From positions 1-64,000 of the forward strand of contig CAWIWF010000006.1 of the NCBI GenBank assembly GCA_963839815.1: 64,000 nt of DNA, in the 5' to 3' direction. The notes under the pieces were generated by a model that worked only from the letters and a program-made list of their open reading frames with translations, searched no databases and was not told the origin of the DNA. Of this stretch, positions 50,827-59,853 are shown piece by piece. The DNA comes from JACVRM01 sp963839815. Its GTDB lineage: Bacteria; Actinomycetota; Thermoleophilia; Gaiellales; Gaiellaceae. The position numbers were made by a program, and so were the translations under genes. Every line of letters starts with the position of its first letter. Positions within the stretch are counted from its first letter, which is position 1.

Positions 50827-50908
50827 CTGCTGGCCGTTCATCGCCGGAGGCCGGCTCCGCCGGCCGCAGGCACAGCGCGGCCCCGGCGCGTGACTTGAAC
50901 GAGGGGGT

Positions 50909-50978
50909 TCACGGGGGAAACCGGGTTTCCCCCGTGAGAGCGAGCCCCTGCGAGCGACGGGCCGGGTTTCCCCCGTGA
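50909..50978. repeat. Strong hairpin plus direct repeat CCGGGTTTCCCCCGTGA
   Basis: TCACGGGGGAAAC (50909-50921) pairs with GTTTCCCCCGTGA (50925-50937). The right arm with CCG before it recurs exactly at 50962-50978. With the two hairpins upstream, this makes a 430-base non-coding block (50710-51138) made mostly of repeats, directly before the pilin gene; its right end (about 51100-51138) should hold the pilin promoter and leader. Confidence 0.6.
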
Positions 50979-51138
50979 AGGCAAGCCTCGCGCCGCGAAG
51001 CGGCGCGGGCGACGCCGCTATCGAAGGGTCAATCGGAACCACCTTTTCGTTCGCCAATTCCAGGCCCGTTCGCGTCAAGCTCGCGATGAGTGGAAGCCCC
51101 AACGACGGACAACGTCGCGGAGCGAAGGAGGTGAACCG

Positions 51139-51300
51139 TTGAAGGCAAAGCTCGACTTCCGGCGCGAAGAGGGCCAGACGATGGCGGAGTACGGCGTCGT
51201 CCTGGCCGTGATCACGCTGTTTCTCGTGACTGCATTTACCGCCCTCTCGAAGGAGATCGAGGGAGCGATCAAGGCGGTCACGGCAATCCTCCCCGGCTGA
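51139..51300 (+). CDS. flp: Flp-family type IVb major pilin
   Basis: 53 residues from TTG 51139 behind an excellent AGGAGGTGA. A short basic leader (KAKLDFRREEG) is followed by the cleavage site G|QTMAEYG with Glu5-Tyr6, then the hydrophobic helix VVLAVITLFLVTAFTAL and a short tail. Length and motif are those of Flp pilins. It lies between the repeat block and a strong hairpin, so it can be made at a higher level than the assembly genes that follow. Confidence 0.92.
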   Translation: MKAKLDFRREEGQTMAEYGVVLAVITLFLVTAFTALSKEIEGAIKAVTAILPG

Positions 51301-51311
51301 CTTCTCTGCAC

Positions 51312-51344
51312 TGGCGGGCCTTCCTCCCGTTGGAAGGCCCGCCA
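51312..51344 (+). terminator. Hairpin after the pilin gene
   Basis: Thirteen-base perfect stem TGGCGGGCCTTCC / GGAAGGCCCGCCA with a 7-base loop, 11 bases past the pilin stop. No T-run; it may give partial termination and protect the pilin message, with read-through into the assembly genes. Confidence 0.65.
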
Positions 51345-51395
51345 CTCAGAGAGCGCCGTTCAACCGTTCACCCGAGACGAGGCAGATCCGACCAG

Positions 51396-51797
51396 ATGAC
51401 GCACAGAGTTCGACAGGGCTATCTCCGTGACGAGCGCGGTCAGACGATGACCGAGTTCGCGATCGTGCTGCCGCTCCTGGCCCTGGTGCTGTTCGGAATC
51501 ATCCAGTTCGGGATCGTCTTCCACCACTACGTGATGATCACCGACGCCACGCGCGCCGGAGCGCGCAAGGCCGCCGTCAGCCGTGACCTCGCCGACCCCG
51601 CGGCCGCCGCCCAGGCTGCCGTGCGCGCCTCGGCCAACGGCCTCGACCCCGGCAAGCTCGCCGTCTCGGTGAGCTCGAGCTTCGAGCGAGGCTCCGACGT
51701 GACGGTCAGCGCTTCCTATCCGTACTCGATCAGCCTGCTCGGCGTGGTCGTGAAGTCCGGCCTGCTCAGCAGCCGGACCGAGGAGCGCGTGGAGTGA
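51396..51797 (+). CDS. TadE-like pseudopilin
   Basis: 133 residues from ATG 51396. A prepilin-like site ERG|QTMTEFAIVLP leads into a hydrophobic helix (LLALVLFGIIQFGIVF) with HHYVMITDATRAGARKAAVSRD, the classic TadE pattern. The outer domain is about 85 residues. Minor component of the Tad pilus. Confidence 0.88.
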   Translation: MTHRVRQGYLRDERGQTMTEFAIVLPLLALVLFGIIQFGIVFHHYVMITDATRAGARKAAVSRDLADPAAAAQAAVRASANGLDPGKLAVSVSSSFERGSDVTVSASYPYSISLLGVVVKSGLLSSRTEERVE

Positions 51798-51852
51798 CCG
51801 TGATCGGCCCGCCCGCGCCAAACCCCCCGTCCCCACCCGTGGAGAGAGCCCG

Positions 51853-52644
51853 ATGACCTACCGCGTCAGGAACACCGCCATCGCGGGAGCGCTCGCCGTC
51901 GCGGCGGTCCTGCTCACCATGCTCTACGTCAACGACATTCGCAGCGACGCCGAAGAGGGCAGCTCGCTGGTGCGCGTCATGGTCGCAGCGCGCGACATCA
52001 TCGAAGGAACGCCCGGATCGGAGGCTGTCGACGAGCGACTGCTCACGCCCCGTGAGGTGCCGCGGCGAAGCGTCGTCCCTGGCGCGATCTCGAGCCCCGA
52101 CCAGGTCGCCGGACTGGTCGCCGCCGAGCAGATCTACGCCGGCGAGCAGGTCACGACCCGGCGCTTCGCCCCGGTGACGCAGCAGGGAGTGCTCGGCCGG
52201 CTCAGCGGCACCATGCGCGGGATCGAGGTCCCGGGCGACCGCTTCCAGCTCCTCGCCGGGACGATCGCCAAGGGCGACCGCGTCGACGTCGTCGCCTCGA
52301 TCAAGTATCGCCTGAAGGACATCGAGGGAGCCAACGCCGGGCTCGAGCTCGAGCGCACGGCCAGCAGGGTGGTGCTGCGCGACCTGCTCGTGCTCCAGGC
52401 ACCCGTGGCCCCGGACGGAGACGCCGGCCTGGGGTCGGGCGGCGACAAGAGTCACTCGACGATCCTGGCGGTCACGGACAGCCAGGCCCAGAAGCTCTTC
52501 TACGTGATGAAGAACGGCGACTGGTCGCTGCAGCTCCGCCCCAAGAACCGCCCGAAGGACAGCCCCGAGTCCGTCGTCACCGTCGAGACGGTGCTGGGCG
52601 AGGGTCTCAATGACTTCCACCGCGCCCGGCTGGTGGGACGATGA
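51853..52644 (+). CDS. cpaB: CpaB/RcpC-like Flp pilus assembly protein
   Basis: 263 residues from ATG 51853. One N-terminal helix (IAGALAVAAVLLTMLYV) then a SAF domain (VRVMVAARDIIEGTPGSEAVDERLLTPREVPRRSVVPGAI... AAEQIYAGEQVTTRRFA) and the RcpC C-terminal region (GIEVPGDRFQLLAGTIAKGDRVDVVASIKY). Extracytoplasmic part of the pilus machine. ATGA overlap with the next gene. Confidence 0.9.
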   Translation: MTYRVRNTAIAGALAVAAVLLTMLYVNDIRSDAEEGSSLVRVMVAARDIIEGTPGSEAVDERLLTPREVPRRSVVPGAISSPDQVAGLVAAEQIYAGEQVTTRRFAPVTQQGVLGRLSGTMRGIEVPGDRFQLLAGTIAKGDRVDVVASIKYRLKDIEGANAGLELERTASRVVLRDLLVLQAPVAPDGDAGLGSGGDKSHSTILAVTDSQAQKLFYVMKNGDWSLQLRPKNRPKDSPESVVTVETVLGEGLNDFHRARLVGR

Positions 52645-53888
52645 CGACGACGGGGATCGACCTCCCGCCCGCACCCGCCGCGCCCGTCGCACCGCCGCCG
52701 CGGGCCCGCATCGTGATCACCGGTCGCTGCGACGGCCTCGCCGACCTGCTCGACACGCTCGCCGGCCACCCCGAGCTCGAGCTCCGCGGCTGGTGCGAGG
52801 AGATCGGCGAGGCGGCGGGCCTGCTCGCCGGTGACCCGGCGGCGGTCCTGCACGCGGTGCAGGCGTCGGCGGCTCCGGAGAGCGCGATCGCCGCCATCCG
52901 CGAGCACACGCAGGCGCCGGTCCTGCTCGTCGTCGCCGAGGCCGAGCCGGACGAGATCGACAACCTGTCCGCTCACGAGCGCGTCGAGCTGCTGCGGCTG
53001 CCGGCATCGGCCGAGCAGGTGGTGGCCGCCGTGTGGTCGCTGCGCGGCGACGAGCGCCAGCGGCGGCGCCCGGCGCTCGACAGTCGCATGCTCACCGTGT
53101 TCTCGCCCAAGGGCGGCACCGGCAAGTCGGTGCTCGCGGCGAACCTGGCCGTGAGCCTCGCCGCCGAGGGCGTGCGGACGCTGCTCGTCGACCTGCAGCT
53201 CGAGCGGGGCGACGCGGCGCTCATACTCGGCATCGACCCCGAGCGGACGGTGCACGACCTCGTCAACGCCCCCGGCGACCTCGACGCCGACAAGCTCGCC
53301 GGCTACACCACGCGCCACCCGAGCGGCCTGGACGTCCTCCCCGCGCCGCTCCGCCCCGAGCACGCCGAGCTCGTCACCGAGACAGCGGTCGACCGCGTGC
53401 TCGAGCTCGCGGCAACGTCCTACGACGCGGTCGTGGTGGACACGCCGGCCTCGTTCCACCCGGCGCTCCTCGCCGCGCTCGATCGCACCGACGAGCTGCT
53501 GCTGGTCTGCGAGCTCGACGTCACCACCCTGAAGAACGCCCGTATGACGCTCGAGACGCTGGCGCTCCTCCGCTTCCCGGCCGACCGGATCTCGATCGTG
53601 CTCAACCAGACCGGCCCGGCCCGCGCGCTGAAGCGCAGCGAGCTCGAGACGGCGCTCGGCGGCAGGGTGCGCTTCGAGGTGCCCTACGACGAGGGCGTGC
53701 CCGTGTCCGTCGGCCGCGGAACGCCGCTGGTGCTCGAGCGGAGCGACTTCTCCCGCGCCGTCGCACGGGCCGCGTGGGAGCTCGTCCCGAAGGCGGCTCG
53801 AGCGACCCGGCCACGGCCTTCCGCCGTGCGCGGAGAGACCGGCGACGGTTCCAGGCGCAGCCGCTGGGCGCCGCTGAGGAGGGGGTAG
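52641..53888 (+). CDS. cpaE: CpaE/TadZ-like pilus localisation ATPase
   Basis: 415 residues from ATG 52641. Residues about 20-130 are a degenerate receiver. The MinD/ParA-type ATPase follows with the deviant Walker A VFSPKGGTGKSVLAANLAV, LLVDLQLERGDAALILGI and YDAVVVDTPASFHPALLAAL. It places the pilus machine in the cell and acts with TadA. Confidence 0.9.
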   Translation: MTTTGIDLPPAPAAPVAPPPRARIVITGRCDGLADLLDTLAGHPELELRGWCEEIGEAAGLLAGDPAAVLHAVQASAAPESAIAAIREHTQAPVLLVVAEAEPDEIDNLSAHERVELLRLPASAEQVVAAVWSLRGDERQRRRPALDSRMLTVFSPKGGTGKSVLAANLAVSLAAEGVRTLLVDLQLERGDAALILGIDPERTVHDLVNAPGDLDADKLAGYTTRHPSGLDVLPAPLRPEHAELVTETAVDRVLELAATSYDAVVVDTPASFHPALLAALDRTDELLLVCELDVTTLKNARMTLETLALLRFPADRISIVLNQTGPARALKRSELETALGGRVRFEVPYDEGVPVSVGRGTPLVLERSDFSRAVARAAWELVPKAARATRPRPSAVRGETGDGSRRSRWAPLRRG

Positions 53889-53890
53889 CG

Positions 53891-55354
53891 ATGGGGCTCC
53901 AGGAGCGTCTGCAGCACGCAACGCACGAGCGCTCGAACGGGCGCCACGGCTCCTCGGCCACGACCGTGGTCGAGCCCCCGGCCGAGCCGCGCGCACCCGA
54001 GCCCGCCTCCGAGCGCGCTCCTGCCCGCGTCACCGACCCGCACGCCGACCTCAAGTCGCGCATCCACCGGGCCTGCATCGCCCGCCTAGGACCGGAGCTG
54101 CTCCTCGCCGAGACGACCGACGACCTGAGCGAGCGCGTCCTCAACGCCGTGTCCGAGGAGCTCGACCTGGAGCGGGTGCCGCTCAGCCGCGAGGAGCGCG
54201 AGCGCATCGTCCGCGCGATCGGCGACGACATCCTCGGCTACGGGCCGCTCGAGCCGTACCTCCGCGACGACACCGTCACCGAGGTGATGGTCAACGGCGC
54301 CGCCAGCATCTACGTGGAGCGCGACGGGCGCATCCAGCCGACCGGCAGCGCCTTCCTCGACGACAAGCACCTGCTGCGCATCATCGACAAGATCGTCTCG
54401 CTCGTCGGCCGCCGGATCGACGAGTCGTCGCCCATGGTGGACGCCCGGCTCCCGGACGGCAGCCGCGTCAACGCGATCATCCCGCCGCTCTCGCTCGCCG
54501 GGCCGGTGCTCACGATCCGGAAGTTCTCGCGCGACCCCTACACGCTCGACGACCTGGTCGGGTTCGGCACGCTGACGCCGAAGGCAGGCGTGCTGCTCAC
54601 GGCCGCCGTGGCGGGCAAGCTCAACGTTCTCATCTCGGGCGGCACCGGCACGGGCAAGACGACGATGCTGAACGCGCTGTCGGCGTTCGTGCCGGGCGAG
54701 GAGCGCATCGTCACGATCGAGGACGCCGCCGAGCTCCAGCTGCAACAGGAGCACGTCGTCTCGCTGGAGTCCCGCCCGCCCAACATCGAGGGTGCCGGTG
54801 AGGTCACGATCCGCGACCTGGTCCGCAACGCGCTGCGCATGCGGCCCGACCGGATCATCGTCGGCGAGGTTCGCGGCGCCGAGTCGCTCGACATGCTCCA
54901 GGCGATGAACACGGGCCACGACGGCTCGCTGACGACCATCCATGCGAACTCGCCCCGCGACGCGCTCGCGCGGCTCGAGATGCTCGTCCTGATGGCGGGC
55001 GTCGACCTGCCCCTGCGGGCGATCCGCGAGCAGATCGCCGGTGCATTCGACCTGCTCATCCACCTGACCCGCCTCGTCGACGGCAGCCGGCACGTCACCA
55101 ACGTGACCGAGGTGATCGGCACCGAATCCGACGTGATCACGCTGCAGGACGTCTTCGCCGCCGGCGCGCCCGTAGAGGGCGACAACGGCACCCGCCTGCT
55201 GGGCCAGCTCGAGTGCACCGGGCTGAAGCCGCACTTCCTCGACAAGCTGGCCGTCAGCGGCGTGGCGCTGCCGCCCGCCTTCTTCCGCACGGCTGTCGAC
55301 GACACGTTCCCGACGGCGTTCGCGACCCGGGGCCCGGCCTGGAGGGACGCGTGA
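53891..55354 (+). CDS. tadA: TadA/CpaF secretion ATPase
   Basis: 487 residues from ATG 53891. An N-terminal variable part leads to the N1D domain (DDILGYGPLEPYLRDDTVTEVMVNG) and a RecA core with Walker A SGGTGTGKTTMLNAL (from residue 250), the Asp box IVTIEDAAELQL, Walker B DRIIVGEVRGAESLDMLQAM and the His box GSLTTIHANS. It powers pilus extension and possibly retraction. Confidence 0.95.
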   Translation: MGLQERLQHATHERSNGRHGSSATTVVEPPAEPRAPEPASERAPARVTDPHADLKSRIHRACIARLGPELLLAETTDDLSERVLNAVSEELDLERVPLSREERERIVRAIGDDILGYGPLEPYLRDDTVTEVMVNGAASIYVERDGRIQPTGSAFLDDKHLLRIIDKIVSLVGRRIDESSPMVDARLPDGSRVNAIIPPLSLAGPVLTIRKFSRDPYTLDDLVGFGTLTPKAGVLLTAAVAGKLNVLISGGTGTGKTTMLNALSAFVPGEERIVTIEDAAELQLQQEHVVSLESRPPNIEGAGEVTIRDLVRNALRMRPDRIIVGEVRGAESLDMLQAMNTGHDGSLTTIHANSPRDALARLEMLVLMAGVDLPLRAIREQIAGAFDLLIHLTRLVDGSRHVTNVTEVIGTESDVITLQDVFAAGAPVEGDNGTRLLGQLECTGLKPHFLDKLAVSGVALPPAFFRTAVDDTFPTAFATRGPAWRDA

Positions 55355-57205
55355 GGCGGGTGCGCACCCTGGTCGTCGCGGCGCTCGCCGTGCTGGCGGT
55401 GCCGGGAGCGGCCGGAGCGAGCGTGGAGCTGAAGCGGATCGACCTGCGCGGCTACCCCGCCGTCCGCGCGGCAATCGTCACCGGGTCTCCCTCGCGCTCG
55501 GCGCCCGTCGTCCGCGAGAACGGGACGCGCGTCTCGGCGCTGCGGGCCGAGAACCTCGGCAGCGCGAGGAGCGTCGTCCTGGCGATCGACACGTCACGCT
55601 CGATGAGCGGCGGCGCGCTGAACGAGGCCGTCGCGGCTGCGCGCACCTTCCTGGCGACGAAGCGCCCGGACGACCGCATCGCCGTGGTCGCGTTCGCGTC
55701 GGAAACGGTCGCGCTGACCGGGTTCTCAACCGCCCGGATCGACGCGGACGGTGCGCTGCGCTCGCTCGCCGTCGACCGGCGCGAGGGCACGGCGCTGTAC
55801 GACGCGATCCGCGCTGTCTGCGAAGGCGCTCGGCGCCGGCCCGGCCGGCGGCCGCGTGATCGTGCTGCTCACCGACGGCCGCGACGTCTCGAGCACCGGC
55901 ACGCTGGCGCAGGCCGTCACGGCCGCCCGGGTCGCGCGCGCGTCCGTGTACCCGATCGGGATCGAGGGCGAGCAGTTCTCGCCGCGCGAGCTCCACCGGG
56001 TGGCGAACGAGACCGGCGGGTCGTACCGCGGCGCAGCCTCGGTGGAGGCGCTGCCGCGGATCTACCGCGAGATCGCCCGGGAGCTGCGGCGTACGTGGCG
56101 GGTGGAGTACCTGACGGCTGCCCGCCCGGGCGAGCGCGTCCGCCTGCACGCCGCGGTGGCGGGTCACGGGGCGGCGACGGCGGCGGTCAGGCTGCCGCGG
56201 CGAGACGGCGCCGCCCCGGGATCCGCCGTAGACGGCGGCCTGGTGCCCGACGCCCTCCATGCGAGCCTCCCGGCCCGGGGCCTGTTCGCCATCCTGATCG
56301 GGCTGATGGTGTTGCTCGCAGCGCGCGTCCTGCTCGCGCCGCGAGAGCACGTGCCGGAGCGTGAGGGCGCGCCGGAGCCCGCCACGACGACGCGCGGGCG
56401 CCCGTCGACGTCGCTCGCCGCGCTCTACCGGGTGACGGAGGGTGCGCTGTCCGGAAAGCGCTCCTGGTCGCGGCTGGAGCGCCAGCTGGAGCGCGCCGAC
56501 CTGCCGCTCCGCGTCGTCGAGCTCCTCTACCTGTCTGCGGCGACCGGGCTCATCGCCGGCATGCTCGCCTACCTCCTCGGCCTGCCGGCGCTCGCCGCGC
56601 TGCCGGTCGTCGCAGCCGGCGCGGCGGCACCGCCCGTTCTCGTCTGGCAGAAGGCACGCCGACGTGTGCGGAAGTTCGAGGGCCAGCTCTCCGACCTGCT
56701 GATCGCCCTGGCATCGTCGCTGCGGGCAGGGCACAGCTTGCGGCAGGCGATCCAGGCGGTCGTCGCCGAGGGCCAGGATCCGGCGCGGAAGGAGTTCGGC
56801 CGGGTGATCGCCGAGGCGAGCCTGGGACGCCCGATGGAGGACGGGCTCGCCGACATGGCCCGGCGGCTCGACTCGGAGGACTTCACCTACGTGGTCACCG
56901 CGGTGACGATCCAGCGTGAGGTCGGCGGCGCGCTGGCCGAGCTGCTCGACCTGGTCGCGGACACCGTTCGTGCTCGCCAGCACTTCCAGCGCAAGGTGCG
57001 CAGCCTGACGGCGATGGGCCGGCTGTCGGCGCTCATCCTGATCGTCCTGCCCTTCTTCATCGCGGCCGCCCTGACGGCGCTCAACCCCGACTACATGGCG
57101 CCGCTGTACGAGACCTCGACCGGCCAGACGCTGATCGCGTGCGGGCTCGTGATGATGGCGCTCGGCTCCCTGCTCCTCAAGCGAATCGTCTCCTTCTCGG
57201 GGTGA
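55351..57205 (+). pseudogene. tadB: VWA-TadB fusion (pilus inner-membrane protein), one frameshift
   Basis: GTG 55351 overlaps the tadA stop. The first frame gives a signal peptide (LVVAALAVLAVPGAAGA) and the front of a VWA domain with MIDAS D80 (LAIDTSRSMSGGALNEAVAAARTFL). At about 55811-55835 one base too many shifts the frame. The second frame carries the rest of the VWA (GRVIVLLTDGRDVSSTGTLAQAV), a membrane helix (FAILIGLMVLLAARVLL) and a full TadB/T2SSF module (RKFEGQLSDLLIALASSLRAGHSLRQAIQAV) to the TGA at 57205. Without the extra base it would be one 617-residue protein. Either a sequencing error or a recent break; both halves look conserved. Confidence 0.82.
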
Positions 57206-57209
57206 GATC

Positions 57210-58112
57210 GTGCTCTTCGCGCTCGCCATCGCCTGCCTGACCGTCGCCGTCCTGCTCCTCGGCGAGGTCGTCGCGGCCCCCGGCCAGGAGCGGATGCGCT
57301 CGATCCGCCTCGCCGCCGGCTACGGGCGCCGCCTGTACGCCGACGCCCTCACCCGCCGCAGCTTCCGCGAGCGCGTGATCGCGCCGCTCCGGCAGCGGCT
57401 TGCCGCGCTCGTGCTGCGGCTCAGCCCGCGGACGACGCTCGACTCGGTGGCCGCCCGGCTCATGCGCTCCGGCCTGCGCCGGCGGATCACGCCCCTCGGC
57501 TTCCTCGCGTCGAAGGCCGTCGCGGCGGTGGTGGGGCTCGCAGCGGGCGCCCTGCTGGGAGCTGCCGGCTCGAGCACGCCGCGCACGCTGCTCCTCGCGC
57601 TCGCCTGCGCCGCGGGCGGCTACCTGCTGCCGGACGTCGTGCTGACGCTCCGGGCCCGGAGCCGGAAGGAGCAGATCGAGGCGGCGCTGCCGAACTCGCT
57701 CGACCTGCTGGCGGTCAGCGTCGAGGCCGGGCTCGGGTTCGACGGCGCGGTGGCGAAGCTGAGCGACCGGATCAGCGGGCCGCTCGCCGACGAGTTCCGT
57801 CTCGTCCTGCACGAGCTGCGGCTCGGCGCCAGCCGCGAGAACGCGCTCAAGCGGCTCGCCGAGCGAACGGGCTCGAGCGAGGTGTCCGCGTTCGTCCGCG
57901 GGATGATCCAGGCCGACCAGCTCGGCATGTCGATCGGGCGGATCCTGCGCGTGCAGGCGGCGGACGCGCGGCTCAAGCGGCAGGCGGCGGCGGAGGAGCG
58001 CGCGATGAAGGCGCCCGTGAAGATGCTGCTGCCGACGGTCGCATTCATCTTCCCGGCGCTGTTCCTCGTCATCCTCGGCCCGGCCTTCATCGGCCTCTTC
58101 GAGCTCTTCTAG
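57210..58112 (+). CDS. tadC: TadC-like type II secretion F-domain protein
   Basis: 300 residues from GTG 57210. Membrane helices near the N-terminus and at the C-terminus flank a T2SSF domain (RKEQIEAALPNSLDLLAVSVEAGLGFDGAVAKLSDRISGPLADEFRLVLHELRLGASRENALKRLAERTGSSEVSAFVRGMIQADQLGMSIGRIL). Partner of the TadB part in the pilus platform. Confidence 0.93.
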   Translation: MLFALAIACLTVAVLLLGEVVAAPGQERMRSIRLAAGYGRRLYADALTRRSFRERVIAPLRQRLAALVLRLSPRTTLDSVAARLMRSGLRRRITPLGFLASKAVAAVVGLAAGALLGAAGSSTPRTLLLALACAAGGYLLPDVVLTLRARSRKEQIEAALPNSLDLLAVSVEAGLGFDGAVAKLSDRISGPLADEFRLVLHELRLGASRENALKRLAERTGSSEVSAFVRGMIQADQLGMSIGRILRVQAADARLKRQAAAEERAMKAPVKMLLPTVAFIFPALFLVILGPAFIGLFELF

Positions 58113-58114
58113 CC

Positions 58115-59332
58115 GTGCGCCGCGGGAGTCCAAGCCGGCTCCACCGCGCCGCCCGCGACGAATCCGGGCAGGTCTTCGCGCTCGTCGCCATCACCCTCGT
58201 CGTGCTGCTCGGGATGGCCGGGCTCGTGGTCGACCTCGGGCACGCGTGGTACGTGAAGCGGTCGCTGCAGTCGTCGGCCGACGCAGCGGCGACGGCGGGC
58301 GCGCTCGAGCTGCCAGACGCCACCGCTGCCACGAGCATCGCCCACCGCTACGGGGGCAGCCGCGGAGCCAAGAACGAGCGCTCGAACCTGCCGCCGGTCG
58401 CGACCGCGGTCTCGACCGCGTGCCTCAAGCGGGCGCCCTGCAACCCGGTCAACGCGGTCGTCGTGCGTCAGTCGACCACGGTGCGCACCTTCTTCGCGCG
58501 CGTGTTCGGCATCGACTCGATGCAGGTCGGTGCCCGCGCGACCGCGTGCTCACCGTGCGCCGCGCGACCGCTCGACGTGATGATCGTGCTCGACCGCACG
58601 GGCTCCATGTGCTGGGACCACGTGGGCGTCCCGGATCCCGCCTGTACCGACCTCAACAACGCCCGCACCGGCATTCAGACCTTCCTGCGCTTCATGGATC
58701 CCGCGCTCGTCCACGTCGGTCTCGCCGTCTTCCCGCCGGGTGCGGCGTGCAGCAAGCCGGCGGAGTTCTCGAACTACGACAGCCCCTCGGCCGCGTACGT
58801 GGTCGCGCCGCTCTCGACCGACTACCTGGTGGGCGGCGAGCTCAACGGCTCCTCCAGCCTGGTCTCGACGCTCGCGTGCGTCGTCGGCGGAGGCGGCACC
58901 TCCTACGCGACGGCGCTGCAGGTGTCCCAGGCGGAGCTGGACGCGCACGGGCGCAGCGACGTGCAGGACGTGATCATCTTCCTCTCCGACGGCGCCGCCA
59001 ACTACGGGCCCGCCTACTACGGCGACCTCTCGCCGCAGCGGCTCCAGCCCTGCCACCAGGGCATCTCCACCGCCTCCGGCATCAAGGCGCGCGGGACGCT
59101 GCTCTACACGATCGGCTACGACCTCGACGCGCTCGGCGGCGGCGCCAACACGTGCCAGAACTTCCGCGGCGAGCCCGAGCAACCTGCGATCTCCGCCTAC
59201 GAGACCTTGCGCCAGATCGCCACCGGCCCCGAGGCCTTCTACAACAAGCCCGGGCCGGGCGAGCTGAAGACGATCTTCACGCAGATCGCCTCCGAGATCT
59301 CGGGCACGCGCCTGGTCGACGACGAGGAGTAG
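58115..59332 (+). CDS. tadG: TadG-like pilus protein with VWA domain
   Basis: 405 residues from GTG 58115. The N-terminal TadE/TadG-type segment ESGQVFALVAITLVVLLGMAGLVVDLGHAWYVKRSLQSSADAAATAGAL is followed by a VWA domain with the MIDAS motif VLDRTGSM (D160), then TSYATALQVSQAEL and VIIFLSDGAANYG. Numerous cysteines in the outer part (for example TACLKRAPC, TACSPC, MCWD, PACTD, QPCHQG, NTCQN) suggest disulfides. A likely adhesive or structural tip component. Confidence 0.88.
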   Translation: MRRGSPSRLHRAARDESGQVFALVAITLVVLLGMAGLVVDLGHAWYVKRSLQSSADAAATAGALELPDATAATSIAHRYGGSRGAKNERSNLPPVATAVSTACLKRAPCNPVNAVVVRQSTTVRTFFARVFGIDSMQVGARATACSPCAARPLDVMIVLDRTGSMCWDHVGVPDPACTDLNNARTGIQTFLRFMDPALVHVGLAVFPPGAACSKPAEFSNYDSPSAAYVVAPLSTDYLVGGELNGSSSLVSTLACVVGGGGTSYATALQVSQAELDAHGRSDVQDVIIFLSDGAANYGPAYYGDLSPQRLQPCHQGISTASGIKARGTLLYTIGYDLDALGGGANTCQNFRGEPEQPAISAYETLRQIATGPEAFYNKPGPGELKTIFTQIASEISGTRLVDDEE

Positions 59333-59342
59333 CGCGGCCCTC

Positions 59343-59699
59343 ATGCCGAAGGTGATCGCCCTGCGGCTCGACGGCGGCGCTGCGGTGTGCGAGCGCTGCC
59401 TCGTGGCCGACCGGCCGCTCGCGCGCATGCGCGGCCTGCTGGGACGCCGCGAGCTCCCCGCCGGCGAGGGGATCCTGCTCTCCCCCGCCTCCGCGGTCCA
59501 CAGCTGGTTCATGCGCTTCCCGTTCGACGCGGCCTTCCTCGACGAGGAGCTCGTCGTGCTCGCGGTCGCTGCGCACGTCAGGCCCTGGCGGATGCGCACG
59601 CGGCGCGGTGCCCGCTCGGTGCTCGAGCTGGCCGCGGGCGAGTGCGAGCGGCGCGGGATCGTCCCGGGCGCGCGGCTGGAGCAGGTACCCGCCACCTGA
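59343..59699 (+). CDS. DUF192-family protein
   Basis: 118 residues from ATG 59343. Family features: LADRPLARMRGLLGR-type opening (ADRPLARMRGLLGRRELPAGEGILL), VHSWFMRFPFDAAFLDEELVVLAVAAHVRPWRM and ARSVLELAAGECERRGIVPGARLE. DUF192 proteins often lie at the end of actinobacterial Tad loci; their role is unknown. No signal peptide here. Confidence 0.87.
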   Translation: MPKVIALRLDGGAAVCERCLVADRPLARMRGLLGRRELPAGEGILLSPASAVHSWFMRFPFDAAFLDEELVVLAVAAHVRPWRMRTRRGARSVLELAAGECERRGIVPGARLEQVPAT

Positions 59700-59787
59700 G
59701 CTCCCCGGTACGGTGCCTCGCACGGGGGCACTCGACGACACCGACGATCGCAGCGACCGCGCTGCTCCCTGGAGGCCAACCCTGCTG

Positions 59788-59853
59788 ATGACGACCGTCC
59801 GGCATTCCCGACGCCTGCGGGCCTCGCGGCGCCGTCAGGGGGCGGGCGCGTGA
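59788..59853 (+). CDS. Possible 21-residue leader ORF before proA
   Basis: ATG 59788 to TGA 59853, overlapping the proA GTG by 4 bases (GTGA), with a GGAGG about 13 bases upstream. The peptide MTTVRHSRRLRASRRRQGAG is very basic. It could couple translation into proA or be chance. Confidence 0.25.
   Translation: MTTVRHSRRLRASRRRQGAGA

Noticed and set aside
50719..51345. Leftward ORF across the repeat block and pilin gene
   Set aside because: It is antisense to the clear Flp pilin gene and its sequence derives from hairpin repeats.
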